Of a stretch of 50,696 nucleotides of DNA, positions 35,514-44,404 are shown one piece after another. The translations under genes and the position numbers were made by a program. The notes under the pieces are model-generated. The model did not search any database, had not been told where the DNA came from, and worked only from the letters and a program-made list of their open reading frames with translations. Each line of letters starts with the position of its first letter. The first letter of the stretch is position 1. Source of the DNA: Bacillota bacterium (GTDB lineage: Bacteria; Bacillota; UBA4882; UBA10575); assembly GCA_012735195.1 (NCBI GenBank), contig JAAYIC010000047.1, positions 1 to 50,696 on the forward strand. Direction: 5' to 3'.

Positions 35514-35535
35514 CCACCCGGCCGGGTGGTTTTTT
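35514..35535 (+). terminator. Palindrome with plus-strand T-tract
   Basis: Perfect 16-base palindrome CCACCCGGCCGGGTGG followed on the plus strand by six T. It lies between the methyltransferase and rfbD, both minus-strand, so its T-tract faces the wrong way for them; no plus-strand gene ends here. Confidence 0.35.
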
Positions 35536-35560
35536 CTGGCGAAAATTCTTTCTTCCCCGG

Positions 35561-36466
35561 CTATTTTTTCCGGAAAAGAATTATTAAGTATTTCATATAT
35601 TTACTGAAGACTTCAGGGTGAAGAGGAACCAAATTATTACGGATGATTGTCTCAATAGCCTCTCCTTTTATTCGTAAACGGAGGAAAGATTTTAAAATCT
35701 TATACCCAAGCGGCAGATGGACCTTAAGGGCGAGCAATTGCGCGCTGAAAGTCGGTTTAATGTAGCGGGAAAAAAGCATCTGGCCGTAGTGGAGAGTGGG
35801 AAGGACCGCTGCGGAAATATCCTCCTGCTTCAAGATTTCAAAGCCTTGGGACTCGGCTTCTTCCAGGAAATCCTGCAGGTAAATCGAGGGAAGGTGGTGC
35901 TCCTTCACCCCTTTTGAACTTTCCAGGCGGTAATAATCGGAGGTAAGCAAGTACCCGCCAGTGGGCAATACCTCTTTGGCCTTGACAAAGGTCATGTCCA
36001 AGGGGATATACTGCACACTCTCGCTCATCAACACCAGATCGTAAGGCCTCTCCGGTTTGTAATCCTGGAAAGTCGTAAGAAGAAAGGGTATTTCTCCGCC
36101 GGTACGCTCCTTGAAAAGCTGTTCCTGGTAGGGATCGGGCGCCAACCCGGCTACCTTGTAGCCTTTCTCCTTTAGCTTTTTGGCATTTCCACCCACCCCG
36201 CACCCGACATCCAGGATCCATTCGACCCCGGGAGGGATGAGCTTAAATAATTCCTCGGCATACCTGTCCTGCGCCGCCTGAAAATTCTCCAGGCTTAATT
36301 CTGCTCCTTCCTCCCAATAACCCCAGTGCAAATAGTCGGTGCCGGAAAGGTCCAGGTAGTACTTTAACATCACATTAGGCCGGATCTTCTCGTCTTTGAT
36401 AAAAACGGAAGCCAGTTTCTCCCGGGAACGTCCAAACAGCCTCTTCTCACCTCTGGTTTGCGCCAT
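35561..36466 (-). CDS. SAM-dependent class I methyltransferase
   Basis: 301 residues. Rossmann methyltransferase with motif I ILDVGCGVGGNAKKLKEKG, motif II-like KVAGLAPDPYQ, and DLVLMSESVQYIP. The N-terminus (NVMLKYYLDLSGTDYLHWGYWEEG) resembles small-molecule and lipid methyltransferases of the UbiE/cyclopropane synthase superfamily; the substrate is unknown. Very strong AAAGGAGGTC site before the ATG. Placed between surface-sugar genes, so a glycan or lipid modifying role is possible but not shown. Confidence 0.8.
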   Translation of the reverse strand: MAQTRGEKRLFGRSREKLASVFIKDEKIRPNVMLKYYLDLSGTDYLHWGYWEEGAELSLENFQAAQDRYAEELFKLIPPGVEWILDVGCGVGGNAKKLKEKGYKVAGLAPDPYQEQLFKERTGGEIPFLLTTFQDYKPERPYDLVLMSESVQYIPLDMTFVKAKEVLPTGGYLLTSDYYRLESSKGVKEHHLPSIYLQDFLEEAESQGFEILKQEDISAAVLPTLHYGQMLFSRYIKPTFSAQLLALKVHLPLGYKILKSFLRLRIKGEAIETIIRNNLVPLHPEVFSKYMKYLIILFRKK

Positions 36467-36520
36467 TATTGACCTCCTTTAATCTGATATCCCTTCCGGG
36501 TATGGTATATATTAACAAGG

Positions 36521-37744
36521 TTACATGTTTAAATACTCCCTGATTATACCGGCAATCCGTTCCGCTCCTCCCGGTTCTCCCATCCGTTCCCGGCCGGCCC
36601 GGACCGCTGCCTCCCGGCGTTCTTCATCGGTTAGGACCGAATAAAGCTCGGCTGCCACCCGGTCCGGATCCCTTTCCGTAAACGCCACCGCCTCTCCGAG
36701 CAGACGTTTTTGCATCCGGGCAAATTCCGGGGTGAACTGGGGCCCGCGTCCGGGAAAAGTGACCACCGGCTTCCCAAGGCCGGCGGCCTGCTCATTGGCT
36801 GTCCCCGCCAGGCCGACCACGGCATCGCAGGCAGCCAGGATATCGGCAAACCGCCCCTTGACAATGGTCATCCGGATCATCCCCCCGCCGCCGCCCTCAT
36901 GCTGCAAGCAGCCGGTAATACCCGTTTCCGCTTCTCCGGTGGCAGGAGGCCGCACCGACCACCCAAAGGGTTCAAGGTGTCTTGCCACTTCCGCAAAGTC
37001 GAGTCCACCGGAGAGGGCCACCCAAAAACCGGCGGTACGCCGCTCCCCTTTCCGGTCGAGGAGATCGTGGAAAGCCACTGCCGCGGCTGCCAAATCTTCC
37101 ATATTAATATATGCTTCCTGCCTGCTCCCGGGGAGGAAGGCAACAATCCATTCTCCTTCTTTCCGGGGTGGAAAACCCGGGTCCGTAAAATGCAAAGCAT
37201 CCATCATCAAATTCCCGGCAAACTCCGCCGGCAACCCCTGCCCGGCCAGGGCGGCGGCGGTCAAGGCATCACGGGGAAAAACCTTTGCGGCAAAACGCCG
37301 CATTAACCGGATCTCCTCCCCTCTGTGAGCTCTGATATAATCGGATTTGGCGGTCGGCAAGAAAAATACCGGCGCCCGCAAATAGGTCCCTGCGAGAAAC
37401 AGGGGGTAGAGATCCCCCAAACAGACCACCAGGTCGAACCGGTCCCTGTTTGCCCGGAGCGCCTGCACCTGTTTCCTGGTAAAACCGATTATACCGCTTC
37501 GCAGGTCCATAAGGAGGTTTTTAAGGCTGTTACGAAGAAAACCGCCGCTGGGCATCTCTCTCCCCGGCATGACCAGGGGTATTCCCAGGGCGGTGTAGGC
37601 CCTCCCTTTCCCGACCAAAGGGAAGGCGGCCAGCTCAAGGCCGGCGATACCGAGCAGCCTTTTCGCCAGCGTTGCGCCAAGCAAGTCTTCTCCGTGTCCG
37701 TTACTGATTAATAAAACCCTTTTCCCGGCTCTTTCTTCAGCCAC
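36521..37744 (-). CDS. Second LpxB-like protein (lipid-A-disaccharide synthase-related, TIGR03492-like)
   Basis: 407 residues. GT-B type protein starting KRVLLISNGHGEDLLGATLAKRL, with DLVVCLGDLYPLFLAG, FAGNLMMDAL, IVAFLPGSRQEAY and the donor site ACDAVVGLAGTANEQAAGLGKPVVTFPG. This pattern matches the lipid-A-disaccharide synthase-related family seen in cyanobacteria and Firmicutes. A five-Gly run lies near residue 275. GTG start overlaps the MsbA-like gene end by eight bases, suggesting both act on the same glycolipid. Confidence 0.8.
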   Translation of the reverse strand: MAEERAGKRVLLISNGHGEDLLGATLAKRLLGIAGLELAAFPLVGKGRAYTALGIPLVMPGREMPSGGFLRNSLKNLLMDLRSGIIGFTRKQVQALRANRDRFDLVVCLGDLYPLFLAGTYLRAPVFFLPTAKSDYIRAHRGEEIRLMRRFAAKVFPRDALTAAALAGQGLPAEFAGNLMMDALHFTDPGFPPRKEGEWIVAFLPGSRQEAYINMEDLAAAAVAFHDLLDRKGERRTAGFWVALSGGLDFAEVARHLEPFGWSVRPPATGEAETGITGCLQHEGGGGGMIRMTIVKGRFADILAACDAVVGLAGTANEQAAGLGKPVVTFPGRGPQFTPEFARMQKRLLGEAVAFTERDPDRVAAELYSVLTDEERREAAVRAGRERMGEPGGAERIAGIIREYLNM

Positions 37745-39512
37745 CTGTATCTCCTCTTTTCTCGGTATCCTTCAGCCAACGGTCATAAAGCCTCCTATAT
37801 AACCCGTCTCTCGCCAGCAACTCGCTGTGGGTGCCTTCTTCGATGATCCGGCCTTGATCCAAAACCACAATCCTGTGGGCAAACTGGATGGTGGAGAGCC
37901 GGTGGGCGATGATAAAGGCGGTCCGCCCCTTCATCAATCGTTCCAGAGCCTCTTGGACCAGTTGTTCCGATTTCACATCCAGAGCGGAGGTTGCTTCATC
38001 AAGAATGAGAATACCCGGGTTCCTCAACAAAGCGCGGGCAACGGCGATCCGTTGCCTCTCCCCGCCCGAAACCGTCAGCCCCCGTTCACCGAGGACCGTG
38101 TCATAACCGTCGGGGAATTTCATAATGAAATCATGGGCATTGGCCGCCCGCGCTGCAGCGATTATCTCCTCATCGGTGGCGCCAACCCGCCCGTAAGAAA
38201 TATTCTCCCTGATACTAACCCCGAACAAGATGGGATCCTGCGGGACAAGGCCGATCTGTTCACGCAACGAAGCCAACTGGATTCTCCGGATATCATGACC
38301 GTCAATGTAGATCGATCCGGCGATCGGGTCGTAAAAACGCGGGATCAAATTAACCAGGCTCGTCTTTCCCGCCCCGCTTGGTCCGACCAGGGCAACAATC
38401 TCACCGGGCCGGATATGCAGATCAATATCGGATAAAACCACCTCGCCTTTGGGGTAGGCAAAGGAAACCCCGGAAAAAACCACCTCGCCTCTGATTTTGG
38501 GAAGGGCGATGGCGCCGGGGTCGTCTTTAATCTCCGGTTCCTCATCTAGAATCTCAAAGACCCGGTCGGCAGCGGCAAAAGACTGCTGGAAAAGGCTGAA
38601 TTGTTGTGTCATTCTGGTTATCGGCGCCGTGGTCATGGCAATATAACCAAAGAAGGCGATTAACTCCCCAACGGTCAGCTTCCCCAGGATAACCTCCCTT
38701 CCTCCATACCAGAGCACAACCACAATGGCCAGGAGGAAAAAAAACTCCACCAACGGAGTGAGCAAGGATGAGGCCTTGGCCGAGCGGAGATTGGCCTGGA
38801 AATTCGCTTCATTTTTCTGCCGGAACCGGTCTTTTTCCTGTTCTTCCATGGTAAAGGCCTTAATTATCCGGATCCCGGAGAGGGTCTCCTGGAGAATAGA
38901 GGCCAGATCCGCTGTTTTTTCCTGGGCCAGGCGGCTGACGGTTCTGATGAGATTGCCGACCCGTGAAGCCACCAGGACCGCCAGGGGAAAAACGATAAAG
39001 GCCAGGAAGGCCAGGCGCCAATGGAGGTAAAAAGTGATGACCACGATCCCAACCAGTTCGGCACTGATAAATACCGCTTGGATTAAGCCCACCGAAAGGC
39101 TGCTTTGGATTAAGGTGATATCGTTAATCATCCGGGAGACCATTTCTCCGGTCCGCCGCGTTTCATGGAAACCGATGGACATATTTTGCAAGTGCTGAAA
39201 AAGCTGGAATCGTAGATCGGCCACGATCCGTTGTCCCACATAAAGGAGGGAGTAATTCTGGAGAAAAGTAAAAAACTGCTTGCTGATAATAATAACCAGC
39301 GCCGCAAGGACCGCCAGGTTCAGCAAGGCCTGGCTCTTCCTTATTGTCAGCACATGGTCAAATATGCCTACCCCGACAATATAAGGGTAAGAAAGGTTGA
39401 TCACCGTGACAACAGACATTGCCGCGACTCCCGCGGCCAACCGCTTCCAGTGGGGTTTCAAATAAGCGAGCAGCCGCAATCCGGTGGATACTTTTTTATC
39501 GGTCCTTTTCAT
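37737..39512 (-). CDS. msbA: MsbA-like ABC exporter (fused membrane and ATPase domains)
   Basis: 591 residues. Six-helix exporter domain (about 1-325; GFHETRRTGEMVSRMINDI is the typical coupling region) followed by an ATPase with ALVGPSGAGKTSLVNLIPRFYDP, LTVSGGERQRIAVARALL, ILILDEATSALD and IIAHRLSTI. Family members flip lipid A-core or export drugs and lipids; coupling with an LpxB-like gene favours lipid A. ATG at 39512, AAAGG upstream. A TATAAT lies just upstream (39533-39528) but without a -35. Symbol tentative. Confidence 0.82.
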   Translation of the reverse strand: MKRTDKKVSTGLRLLAYLKPHWKRLAAGVAAMSVVTVINLSYPYIVGVGIFDHVLTIRKSQALLNLAVLAALVIIISKQFFTFLQNYSLLYVGQRIVADLRFQLFQHLQNMSIGFHETRRTGEMVSRMINDITLIQSSLSVGLIQAVFISAELVGIVVITFYLHWRLAFLAFIVFPLAVLVASRVGNLIRTVSRLAQEKTADLASILQETLSGIRIIKAFTMEEQEKDRFRQKNEANFQANLRSAKASSLLTPLVEFFFLLAIVVVLWYGGREVILGKLTVGELIAFFGYIAMTTAPITRMTQQFSLFQQSFAAADRVFEILDEEPEIKDDPGAIALPKIRGEVVFSGVSFAYPKGEVVLSDIDLHIRPGEIVALVGPSGAGKTSLVNLIPRFYDPIAGSIYIDGHDIRRIQLASLREQIGLVPQDPILFGVSIRENISYGRVGATDEEIIAAARAANAHDFIMKFPDGYDTVLGERGLTVSGGERQRIAVARALLRNPGILILDEATSALDVKSEQLVQEALERLMKGRTAFIIAHRLSTIQFAHRIVVLDQGRIIEEGTHSELLARDGLYRRLYDRWLKDTEKRGDTGG

Positions 39513-39791
39513 CAAGAGTTACCTTTCATTATAGAATTCGGGACAAACGATTATTCTTTAGCTTTAGCATCCAATCTTCGCGCGTGTTGCGCATTACACC
39601 GCCGCTTTGGAGGCTCCCTTTGGAGGCTCCGGTCTACCCAATCGCTGGCCCGCATTGTACAGCCACTGTGGCGGCTTAATCTCTTTTCAGGAGCACAATT
39701 CTTCACGCGCGTTATACGCTATACGCCGGTGGATATAACAGAAATCCTGTTAAAGTTCAAATTAAAATTATATGCTTTTATCAGGGATTTG
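39513..39791. other. Gap between speB end and MsbA-like gene
   Basis: About 280 bases without a gene. Holds a 13-base near-duplicate tttggaggctcc (39605-39631), CG-rich words cgcgcgtg and cacgcgcg, and a partial repeat of ttatacgc. No terminator recognised for the convergent-free minus strand here. Confidence 0.4.
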
Positions 39792-40667
39792 TCAATATTG
39801 CCGGGCTTTCAAAACAGAAATAATCGCCTCTCTGACCAACTTGGCCGCGGCCAGGCTGGTAATGCCCGAAGGGTCATAGGCCGGCGCCACTTCCACCAGA
39901 TCCAACCCGACAACCCGTAGCCCGGAAAGGAGTAAAACAGAAGAGAGGATCTCCTGAAAGTCCGGGCCGCCCGGTTCCGGAGCCCCGGTCCCCGGCGCAA
40001 AGGCCGGATCCAGGACATCGATATCAAGGGTGAAATAGACGGGCTTTCCTTTGAGGTCCGGTAAAACCCGGCGCAATGGCTCCAAAACCCGCTCCGGAAA
40101 AACCTTGGTGTGCTCCCGGGCATATAAAAAATCTTCCCGGGGTCCGGAACGGACGCCAAACTGGTACAAAGCCCCCTGCTGCAAGCAGCGGTTCATCAGA
40201 TAACAGGCTGAAGCATGGGAGAGGGTTTCCCCCAAATAGGCCGGGCGCAGGTCGGTATGGGCGTCCAGGCAGACCACAACAAGATCCGGAAAAACCTCCG
40301 TTGCCGCCTGGACCGTCGCGTAACTCAGCAAATGTTCACCGCCAAGAAAAAAGGGGATCTTTCCGGTACGGAAAATCACCCGCGCCGCCTCTCTGACCAA
40401 TTCCAGCGCGCGGGAAACGTTTCCCGGCGGTAACAGCAGGTCGCCCAGGTCGGCAAAGCTCATCTCCCTAAGGTCCGTATCCTGGTAATAACTATATTCT
40501 TCCAGGCTCTCCGAGACCCCGCGGACCGCCTCCGGGCCGAAACGGGTACCAGGCCGGAAGGATGTGGTATGATCCAGGGGCACACCAAGTAAGACCAGTT
40601 CGGCCCGGTCTTCTGCGCCCGCCCCCAAAAACCGGGTCTTTTGTATCCTTTCGATCTTCGTAAACAA
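39792..40667 (-). CDS. speB: Agmatinase (ureohydrolase family)
   Basis: 291 residues. Hydrolyses agmatine to putrescine and urea with a two-manganese centre. Metal ligands in FLGGEHLLSY, VVCLDAHTDLRPAY and FTLDIDVLDPAFAPGTGAPEPGG; N-terminal VLLGVPLDHTTSFRPGTRFGP. I choose TTG at 40667 (GGAGG at the right distance) over the longer open frame, which adds non-family residues. Works with PdaD and SpeE encoded just upstream; cut off from them by an opposed gene and a terminator. Confidence 0.9.
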   Translation of the reverse strand: MFTKIERIQKTRFLGAGAEDRAELVLLGVPLDHTTSFRPGTRFGPEAVRGVSESLEEYSYYQDTDLREMSFADLGDLLLPPGNVSRALELVREAARVIFRTGKIPFFLGGEHLLSYATVQAATEVFPDLVVVCLDAHTDLRPAYLGETLSHASACYLMNRCLQQGALYQFGVRSGPREDFLYAREHTKVFPERVLEPLRRVLPDLKGKPVYFTLDIDVLDPAFAPGTGAPEPGGPDFQEILSSVLLLSGLRVVGLDLVEVAPAYDPSGITSLAAAKLVREAIISVLKARQY

Positions 40668-40861
40668 TTCCCTATTCCTCCAGTTGTTCTTTATCCTTCT
40701 GCAGCCGGTAGGATTTTTCCTTCTGTTTTCCACGGCTAATATGTGAACCGGCGGCCTTCCAACCGGTCTCATAACCCCTCTTCCAAGCACCTTACAACCG
40801 GCCTTCCCTTCGGCCGCCGCAACAATAATCCGGGAGAAACAGGTTAAACTAATAAGGGGAA

Positions 40862-40887
40862 TAAAAAAGAAAGCGCGCAAGCGCGCT
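40862..40887 (-). terminator. Terminator AGCGCGC-AA-GCGCGCT with minus-strand T-tract
   Basis: Minus strand: seven-base perfect stem, two-base loop, followed by TTCTTTTTTAT. It would stop transcription coming from speE before speB, just upstream of the plus-strand DsrE-like gene. Confidence 0.65.
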
Positions 40888-40914
40888 CCCTCCTGAAGAA
40901 AGGACTGCCTGCCC

Positions 40915-41400
40915 TTGCCGGGTCAAGAAGAAAAGCAATTCAGCATCATCCTTTTCAGCGGGGATATGGACAAAGCGATGGCCGCCTTCACACTGGCCTG
41001 CGCTGCCGCCGGCCGGAATTACCGGGTCCATATCTTCTTTACCTTCTGGGGTGCAGCCCTCCTCCGGCGCAGTTCCAACGGGAGCAACAGCCTGCTGGAA
41101 CGGGTCTTTAAAATACTGCTCCCCACAGGACCGGCCAAACCGCGCCTCTCCCGGATGAACTTTGCCGGCCTGGGGGGTCTCTTCTTCCGCCGCCTCCTGG
41201 CACAGCGCCAAGCCCAAACCCTTGAAGAACTTATGGCGCTGGCCATGGAGCGGAAGGTCAATTTTATCGCCTGTGAAGCATCCCTAAAAATCCTCGGTCT
41301 CCGGCAGGAGGAATTAATCGCCTACGAACATCTGCAAATGGGAAATGCCGAAGATTTTCTCAATGCCGCGGAAAACTCCCGCCTGCAGCTTTTCATCTAG
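40915..41400 (+). CDS. DsrE/DsrF/DrsH-like protein
   Basis: 161 residues. Resembles the DsrE/F/DrsH-like family (pfam13686 type): FSIILFSGDMDKAMAAFTLACAAAGRNYRVHIFFTFWG at the start and IACEASLKILGLRQEELI with one conserved Cys at the end. These are sulfur-carrier or redox-linked proteins, often near rhodanese or TusA genes; none is here. TTG start at 40915 with AAAGGA about 10 bases upstream. Lies head-on to speE and between speE and speB. Ends with TAG. Confidence 0.75.
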   Translation: MPGQEEKQFSIILFSGDMDKAMAAFTLACAAAGRNYRVHIFFTFWGAALLRRSSNGSNSLLERVFKILLPTGPAKPRLSRMNFAGLGGLFFRRLLAQRQAQTLEELMALAMERKVNFIACEASLKILGLRQEELIAYEHLQMGNAEDFLNAAENSRLQLFI

Positions 41401-41411
41401 CCTGCGGCCGA

Positions 41412-41434
41412 CCCGCGGCGCATACGGCCGCGGG
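41412..41434. terminator. Hairpin between convergent DsrE-like gene and speE
   Basis: Stem CCCGCGGC / GCCGCGGG with a seven-base loop, 2-25 bases from both stops. No T-tract, so termination strength is uncertain. Confidence 0.4.
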
Positions 41435-41436
41435 GT

Positions 41437-42264
41437 TCAGCCCAGCCACTCCCGGACAAATGGGGGCAGGGCAAGAGCCGCCCGGTGGACATCGGGCGTA
41501 TAGTATTTGGTCTCCAAAGCCAAAAACCTCTCGTCGGGCACTGCCACCGGATCCGGACCTTTCGAGCCCAGAGTATAACTCCAGAGGCCGCCGGGGTAGG
41601 TCGGGACCGGCCCCATATAAAGGCGGACCAGAGGGAAAACCTCCTGCAGGGTACGGTTGATCTTCTGGACCAATTCCTTGTTATTCAACGGTGATTCGGT
41701 CTGGGCTACCATAAGACCTCCGTCTTTCAAGGCCTTAAAGACGTCCTGGTAAAATTCCTTGGTAAAAAGGCCCACTCCCGGCCCGACCGGATCCGTGGAG
41801 TCTACAATCACCACATCAAATTCACCGGGGTGTTCCCGGACATAGAGGATGGCATCGGTGATCTCAATCTCCACCCGCGGGTCGGAAAGGCCTTGCGCCA
41901 AGGAGGGGAAGTACTTACGGGCGGCGTTAATCACGCCCTCGTCAATCTCCGCCAGGACCACCCGGGAGACAGTCGGGTGTTTCAGCACCTCCCGGACCGT
42001 ACCGCCGTCACCGCCTCCCACCACCAATACCTGTTCCGGGCGGGGATGTGCATGCAGGGGAACATGGGTGATCATCTCATGGTAAAAGAACTCATCCTTT
42101 TCGGTGGTCATAATGATCCCGTCCAGGACCAGCATCCGTCCGTACTCAACTGTATCCAGCACGGCCAGGTCCTGATATTTGGTTCTCTCCCGGTGCAGAG
42201 TGCTCCTCACCAGACAAGAAATGGCAAGGCTTGGCGTTTGTTTCTCCGTAAACCATAGATCCAT
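41437..42264 (-). CDS. speE: Spermidine synthase
   Basis: 275 residues. Transfers aminopropyl from decarboxylated SAM to putrescine. GDGGTVREVLKHPTV nucleotide loop, VVLAEIDEGVI, DVVIVDSTDPVGPG with the catalytic Asp, and PTYPGGLWSY. ATG at 42264 with GAGGTGA. 20-odd bases after pdaD, one operon. The source of decarboxylated SAM (speD) is not in the window. Confidence 0.95.
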   Translation of the reverse strand: MDLWFTEKQTPSLAISCLVRSTLHRERTKYQDLAVLDTVEYGRMLVLDGIIMTTEKDEFFYHEMITHVPLHAHPRPEQVLVVGGGDGGTVREVLKHPTVSRVVLAEIDEGVINAARKYFPSLAQGLSDPRVEIEITDAILYVREHPGEFDVVIVDSTDPVGPGVGLFTKEFYQDVFKALKDGGLMVAQTESPLNNKELVQKINRTLQEVFPLVRLYMGPVPTYPGGLWSYTLGSKGPDPVAVPDERFLALETKYYTPDVHRAALALPPFVREWLG

Positions 42265-42290
42265 CTGCAATCACCTCTCTGTAATTTTTG

Positions 42291-42758
42291 TTAATACCAA
42301 AGAGCAACGCCGGCAAAGACAGCGCCAATTTCTTTCACTTGCCACTGAATCCCCTTGATCATGGTTTTTTCCAACTTTATCCCCCGTTGCCGGAAGGCAT
42401 TCTCCAACATCAACCGGACCTTTTCTTCCGCCTCTTTCTGTTCGCAACTTCCGGAGTATTCCATTATCACGCCAAAAGAACCGGCGGAAAAACCAACCCC
42501 CACCGCAGCGGAGATCACTTCCCCCGGCTGGTCGCTGGCGAGGGAACCGTAAGCGGTAGGTGTCAACGACCCGGGAGGAATACTCAGTTTTTCTACATAT
42601 TCTGCCTCAGGAGGAAGAATACTGCTGACCCTCAGCAGGTTCAGATTGCCAATCCCGGCTGCCAGCAGAGCATTGTCAAAAGCGTTGAGTTTTGTACTTC
42701 CTTCTGCAGCGCCCGCCAGCAGGGTAAATTTTTTTGGTGTAGGTAATGCAGGTTTCAT
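42291..42758 (-). CDS. pdaD: Pyruvoyl-dependent arginine decarboxylase
   Basis: 155 residues. Makes agmatine from arginine. The self-cleavage site is LLRVSSILPP (Ser45-Ser46), where the second Ser becomes the pyruvoyl group, followed by GSLTPTAYGSLASDQPGEVISAAVGVG and the Glu-containing IMEYSGSC. ATG at 42758 has AAGGAGG nine bases away; the ATG at 42767 is too close. First gene of the polyamine operon. Confidence 0.95.
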   Translation of the reverse strand: MKPALPTPKKFTLLAGAAEGSTKLNAFDNALLAAGIGNLNLLRVSSILPPEAEYVEKLSIPPGSLTPTAYGSLASDQPGEVISAAVGVGFSAGSFGVIMEYSGSCEQKEAEEKVRLMLENAFRQRGIKLEKTMIKGIQWQVKEIGAVFAGVALWY

Positions 42759-42827
42759 CCGTTTCATCCTCCTTGTTCAGTCGCATGCGCGCTGATCCCT
42801 GATGATAAGAGTTGTAATATCCAGATG

Positions 42828-42836
42828 ATTATACCA
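42828..42836 (-). promoter_or_regulatory. Extended -10 promoter of pdaD-speE
   Basis: Minus strand TGGTATAAT with no good -35; about 63 bases of leader to the pdaD ATG. Confidence 0.5.
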
Positions 42837-42931
42837 GAATACACCGGAAAAATAAATCTCTTTTGTGAAAAAGATCTCCCGTTTAATTCCGCTTGCATCC
42901 GGAACCTACCAGTTTTATTCTAAAATCTTGC

Positions 42932-42961
42932 TTGACCCCGATGGAAAAAATGGGTTACAAT
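42932..42961 (+). promoter_or_regulatory. Sigma-A-like promoter of the alpha-oxoamine synthase gene
   Basis: TTGACC, 18-base spacer, TACAAT on the plus strand, about 34 bases before the candidate GTG start. Confidence 0.65.
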
Positions 42962-42994
42962 CAAAAAAATAAGCCAAAATATAAATAAAAGAGG

Positions 42995-44257
42995 GTGAGC
43001 ACGATAGACCTGGAAGACAAAAACCTAACGGATTTTCTTGAACTTCCGGACCGGGATATCCTGGCCAAAACCCGCCCATTCTTTGAATTCACCGAAACTC
43101 TGGTACGAAAAGAATTTCACCACTGGCGGCGGATTCTCACCAGTCCCTCGGAGCGCCGGGTGAAGATTTTGGACCGCTACACCAATAGCGAACGGGAAAT
43201 GGTGATGATGGCTGCCAACAATTATCTCGGCCTGACCACCCATCCCCGGGTGAAAGAGGCGGCCCACCGCGCGCTGGAGAAATTCGGGATCGGCGCCGGC
43301 AGCGTCCCTTTATTCGGCGGCACCCTGGATCTACATAGGGAATTGGAATGGAAACTTGCGGAAATGAAAGGATGCGAAGACGCCATCATCTTTACCTCCG
43401 GTTATTCCGCCAATGTCGGGTGTGTCTCCGCCCTGGTGCGCAAGGGTGACGTGGCCATCAACGACCGGCTTAATCATGCCAGTCTTATCGACGGTTGCCG
43501 GCTTTCCGGGGGAACCCTGCGCGCCTTTCGTCACAATGACATGGAAAGCCTGGAAAAAGTTCTTGCCAGTGTCGACCGGGAGTTCCAGGGCAAGCTGATC
43601 ATTGTTGACGGGGTCTTTAGCATGGACGGTGATATCACACCCCTGCCCGAAATCAAAAAATTGGCGGATAAATACGGCGCCAAAATAATGATTGACGAAG
43701 CCCATGCCACAGGGGTCATCGGTGAAAACGGGCGCGGCACCCCCGAGCATTTCCATATGGAAGGCCGGATCGATGTGGTCGCCGGGACTCTCAGCAAAGC
43801 CCTGGCCGGGGTCGGCGGTTTTGTCGCCTCTTCCCGTGAAGTCGTAAATTACCTGCGCTTTTATGCCCGGTCCTATATGTTCTCCACCGCTTTGCCCCCG
43901 GCGGTCACCGGCGGGTTAATCGCCGCCATCGATGTTATCCGGACCGAACCGGAACTCCGGAAAAAACTCTGGCGGAATATCGATTATATGCTGGGCAACC
44001 TGAAAAAAATGGGGTTCGATTTGGGGAACGCCCAGACAGCCATTATCCCCATTATCGTCGGGGACGAAAGGACCCTTAAATTAATGAGCAAGGAGATCCA
44101 TGAAGCGGGGATCTTCGTCAACTCCGTCTATTATCCGGCGGTCCCAAAGAAACTCTCCCGCCTGCGGTTGTCGTTGATGGCCACCCACACCCAGGAAGAT
44201 CTTGATGACACCCTGGCCGTCTTGGAAAAGGTAGGGAAAAAATACGGTTTGATTTAG
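42995..44257 (+). CDS. Alpha-oxoamine synthase family PLP enzyme (Kbl/BioF/serine palmitoyltransferase-like)
   Basis: 420 residues if read from GTG 42995. PLP enzyme condensing an amino acid with an acyl-CoA. ANNYLGLTTHPRVKEAAHRAL, GTLDLHRELE, MIDEAHATGVIGENGRG and the PLP Lys in GTLSKALAGVGGF are all present. About 60 residues precede the core, as in serine palmitoyltransferase-like members; product (2-amino-3-oxobutyrate, KAPA or a sphingoid base) cannot be decided here. The start is odd: the only Shine-Dalgarno, AGAGG, abuts the GTG, and the well-spaced codons are ACG (43001) and ATA (43004). Single gene with its own promoter; ends in TAG. Confidence 0.85.
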   Translation: MSTIDLEDKNLTDFLELPDRDILAKTRPFFEFTETLVRKEFHHWRRILTSPSERRVKILDRYTNSEREMVMMAANNYLGLTTHPRVKEAAHRALEKFGIGAGSVPLFGGTLDLHRELEWKLAEMKGCEDAIIFTSGYSANVGCVSALVRKGDVAINDRLNHASLIDGCRLSGGTLRAFRHNDMESLEKVLASVDREFQGKLIIVDGVFSMDGDITPLPEIKKLADKYGAKIMIDEAHATGVIGENGRGTPEHFHMEGRIDVVAGTLSKALAGVGGFVASSREVVNYLRFYARSYMFSTALPPAVTGGLIAAIDVIRTEPELRKKLWRNIDYMLGNLKKMGFDLGNAQTAIIPIIVGDERTLKLMSKEIHEAGIFVNSVYYPAVPKKLSRLRLSLMATHTQEDLDDTLAVLEKVGKKYGLI

Positions 44258-44346
44258 CCCCTTTCTCTTGTCCCTTATATTTTATAGTTTTCTTTTTGCC
44301 TTGGCAAAATGCGCGCGAACCCGCGGTCAACAGAGAAAATGCCCAA

Positions 44347-44375
44347 AAGGGCAGCCCCTGTACGGGGCTGCCCTT
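44347..44375. terminator. Terminator between alpha-oxoamine synthase and SASP genes
   Basis: Twelve-base perfect stem AAGGGCAGCCCC / GGGGCTGCCCTT with a five-base loop, between convergent genes, usable in both directions. Confidence 0.8.
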
Positions 44376-44404
44376 CAATGCTACGGTTGGCTTTAAGATA
44401 CGGC

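Noticed and set aside
35514-35535. Terminator of the methyltransferase gene
   Set aside because: The T-tract is on the opposite strand, so it cannot terminate that transcript; kept only as a low-confidence plus-strand hairpin.
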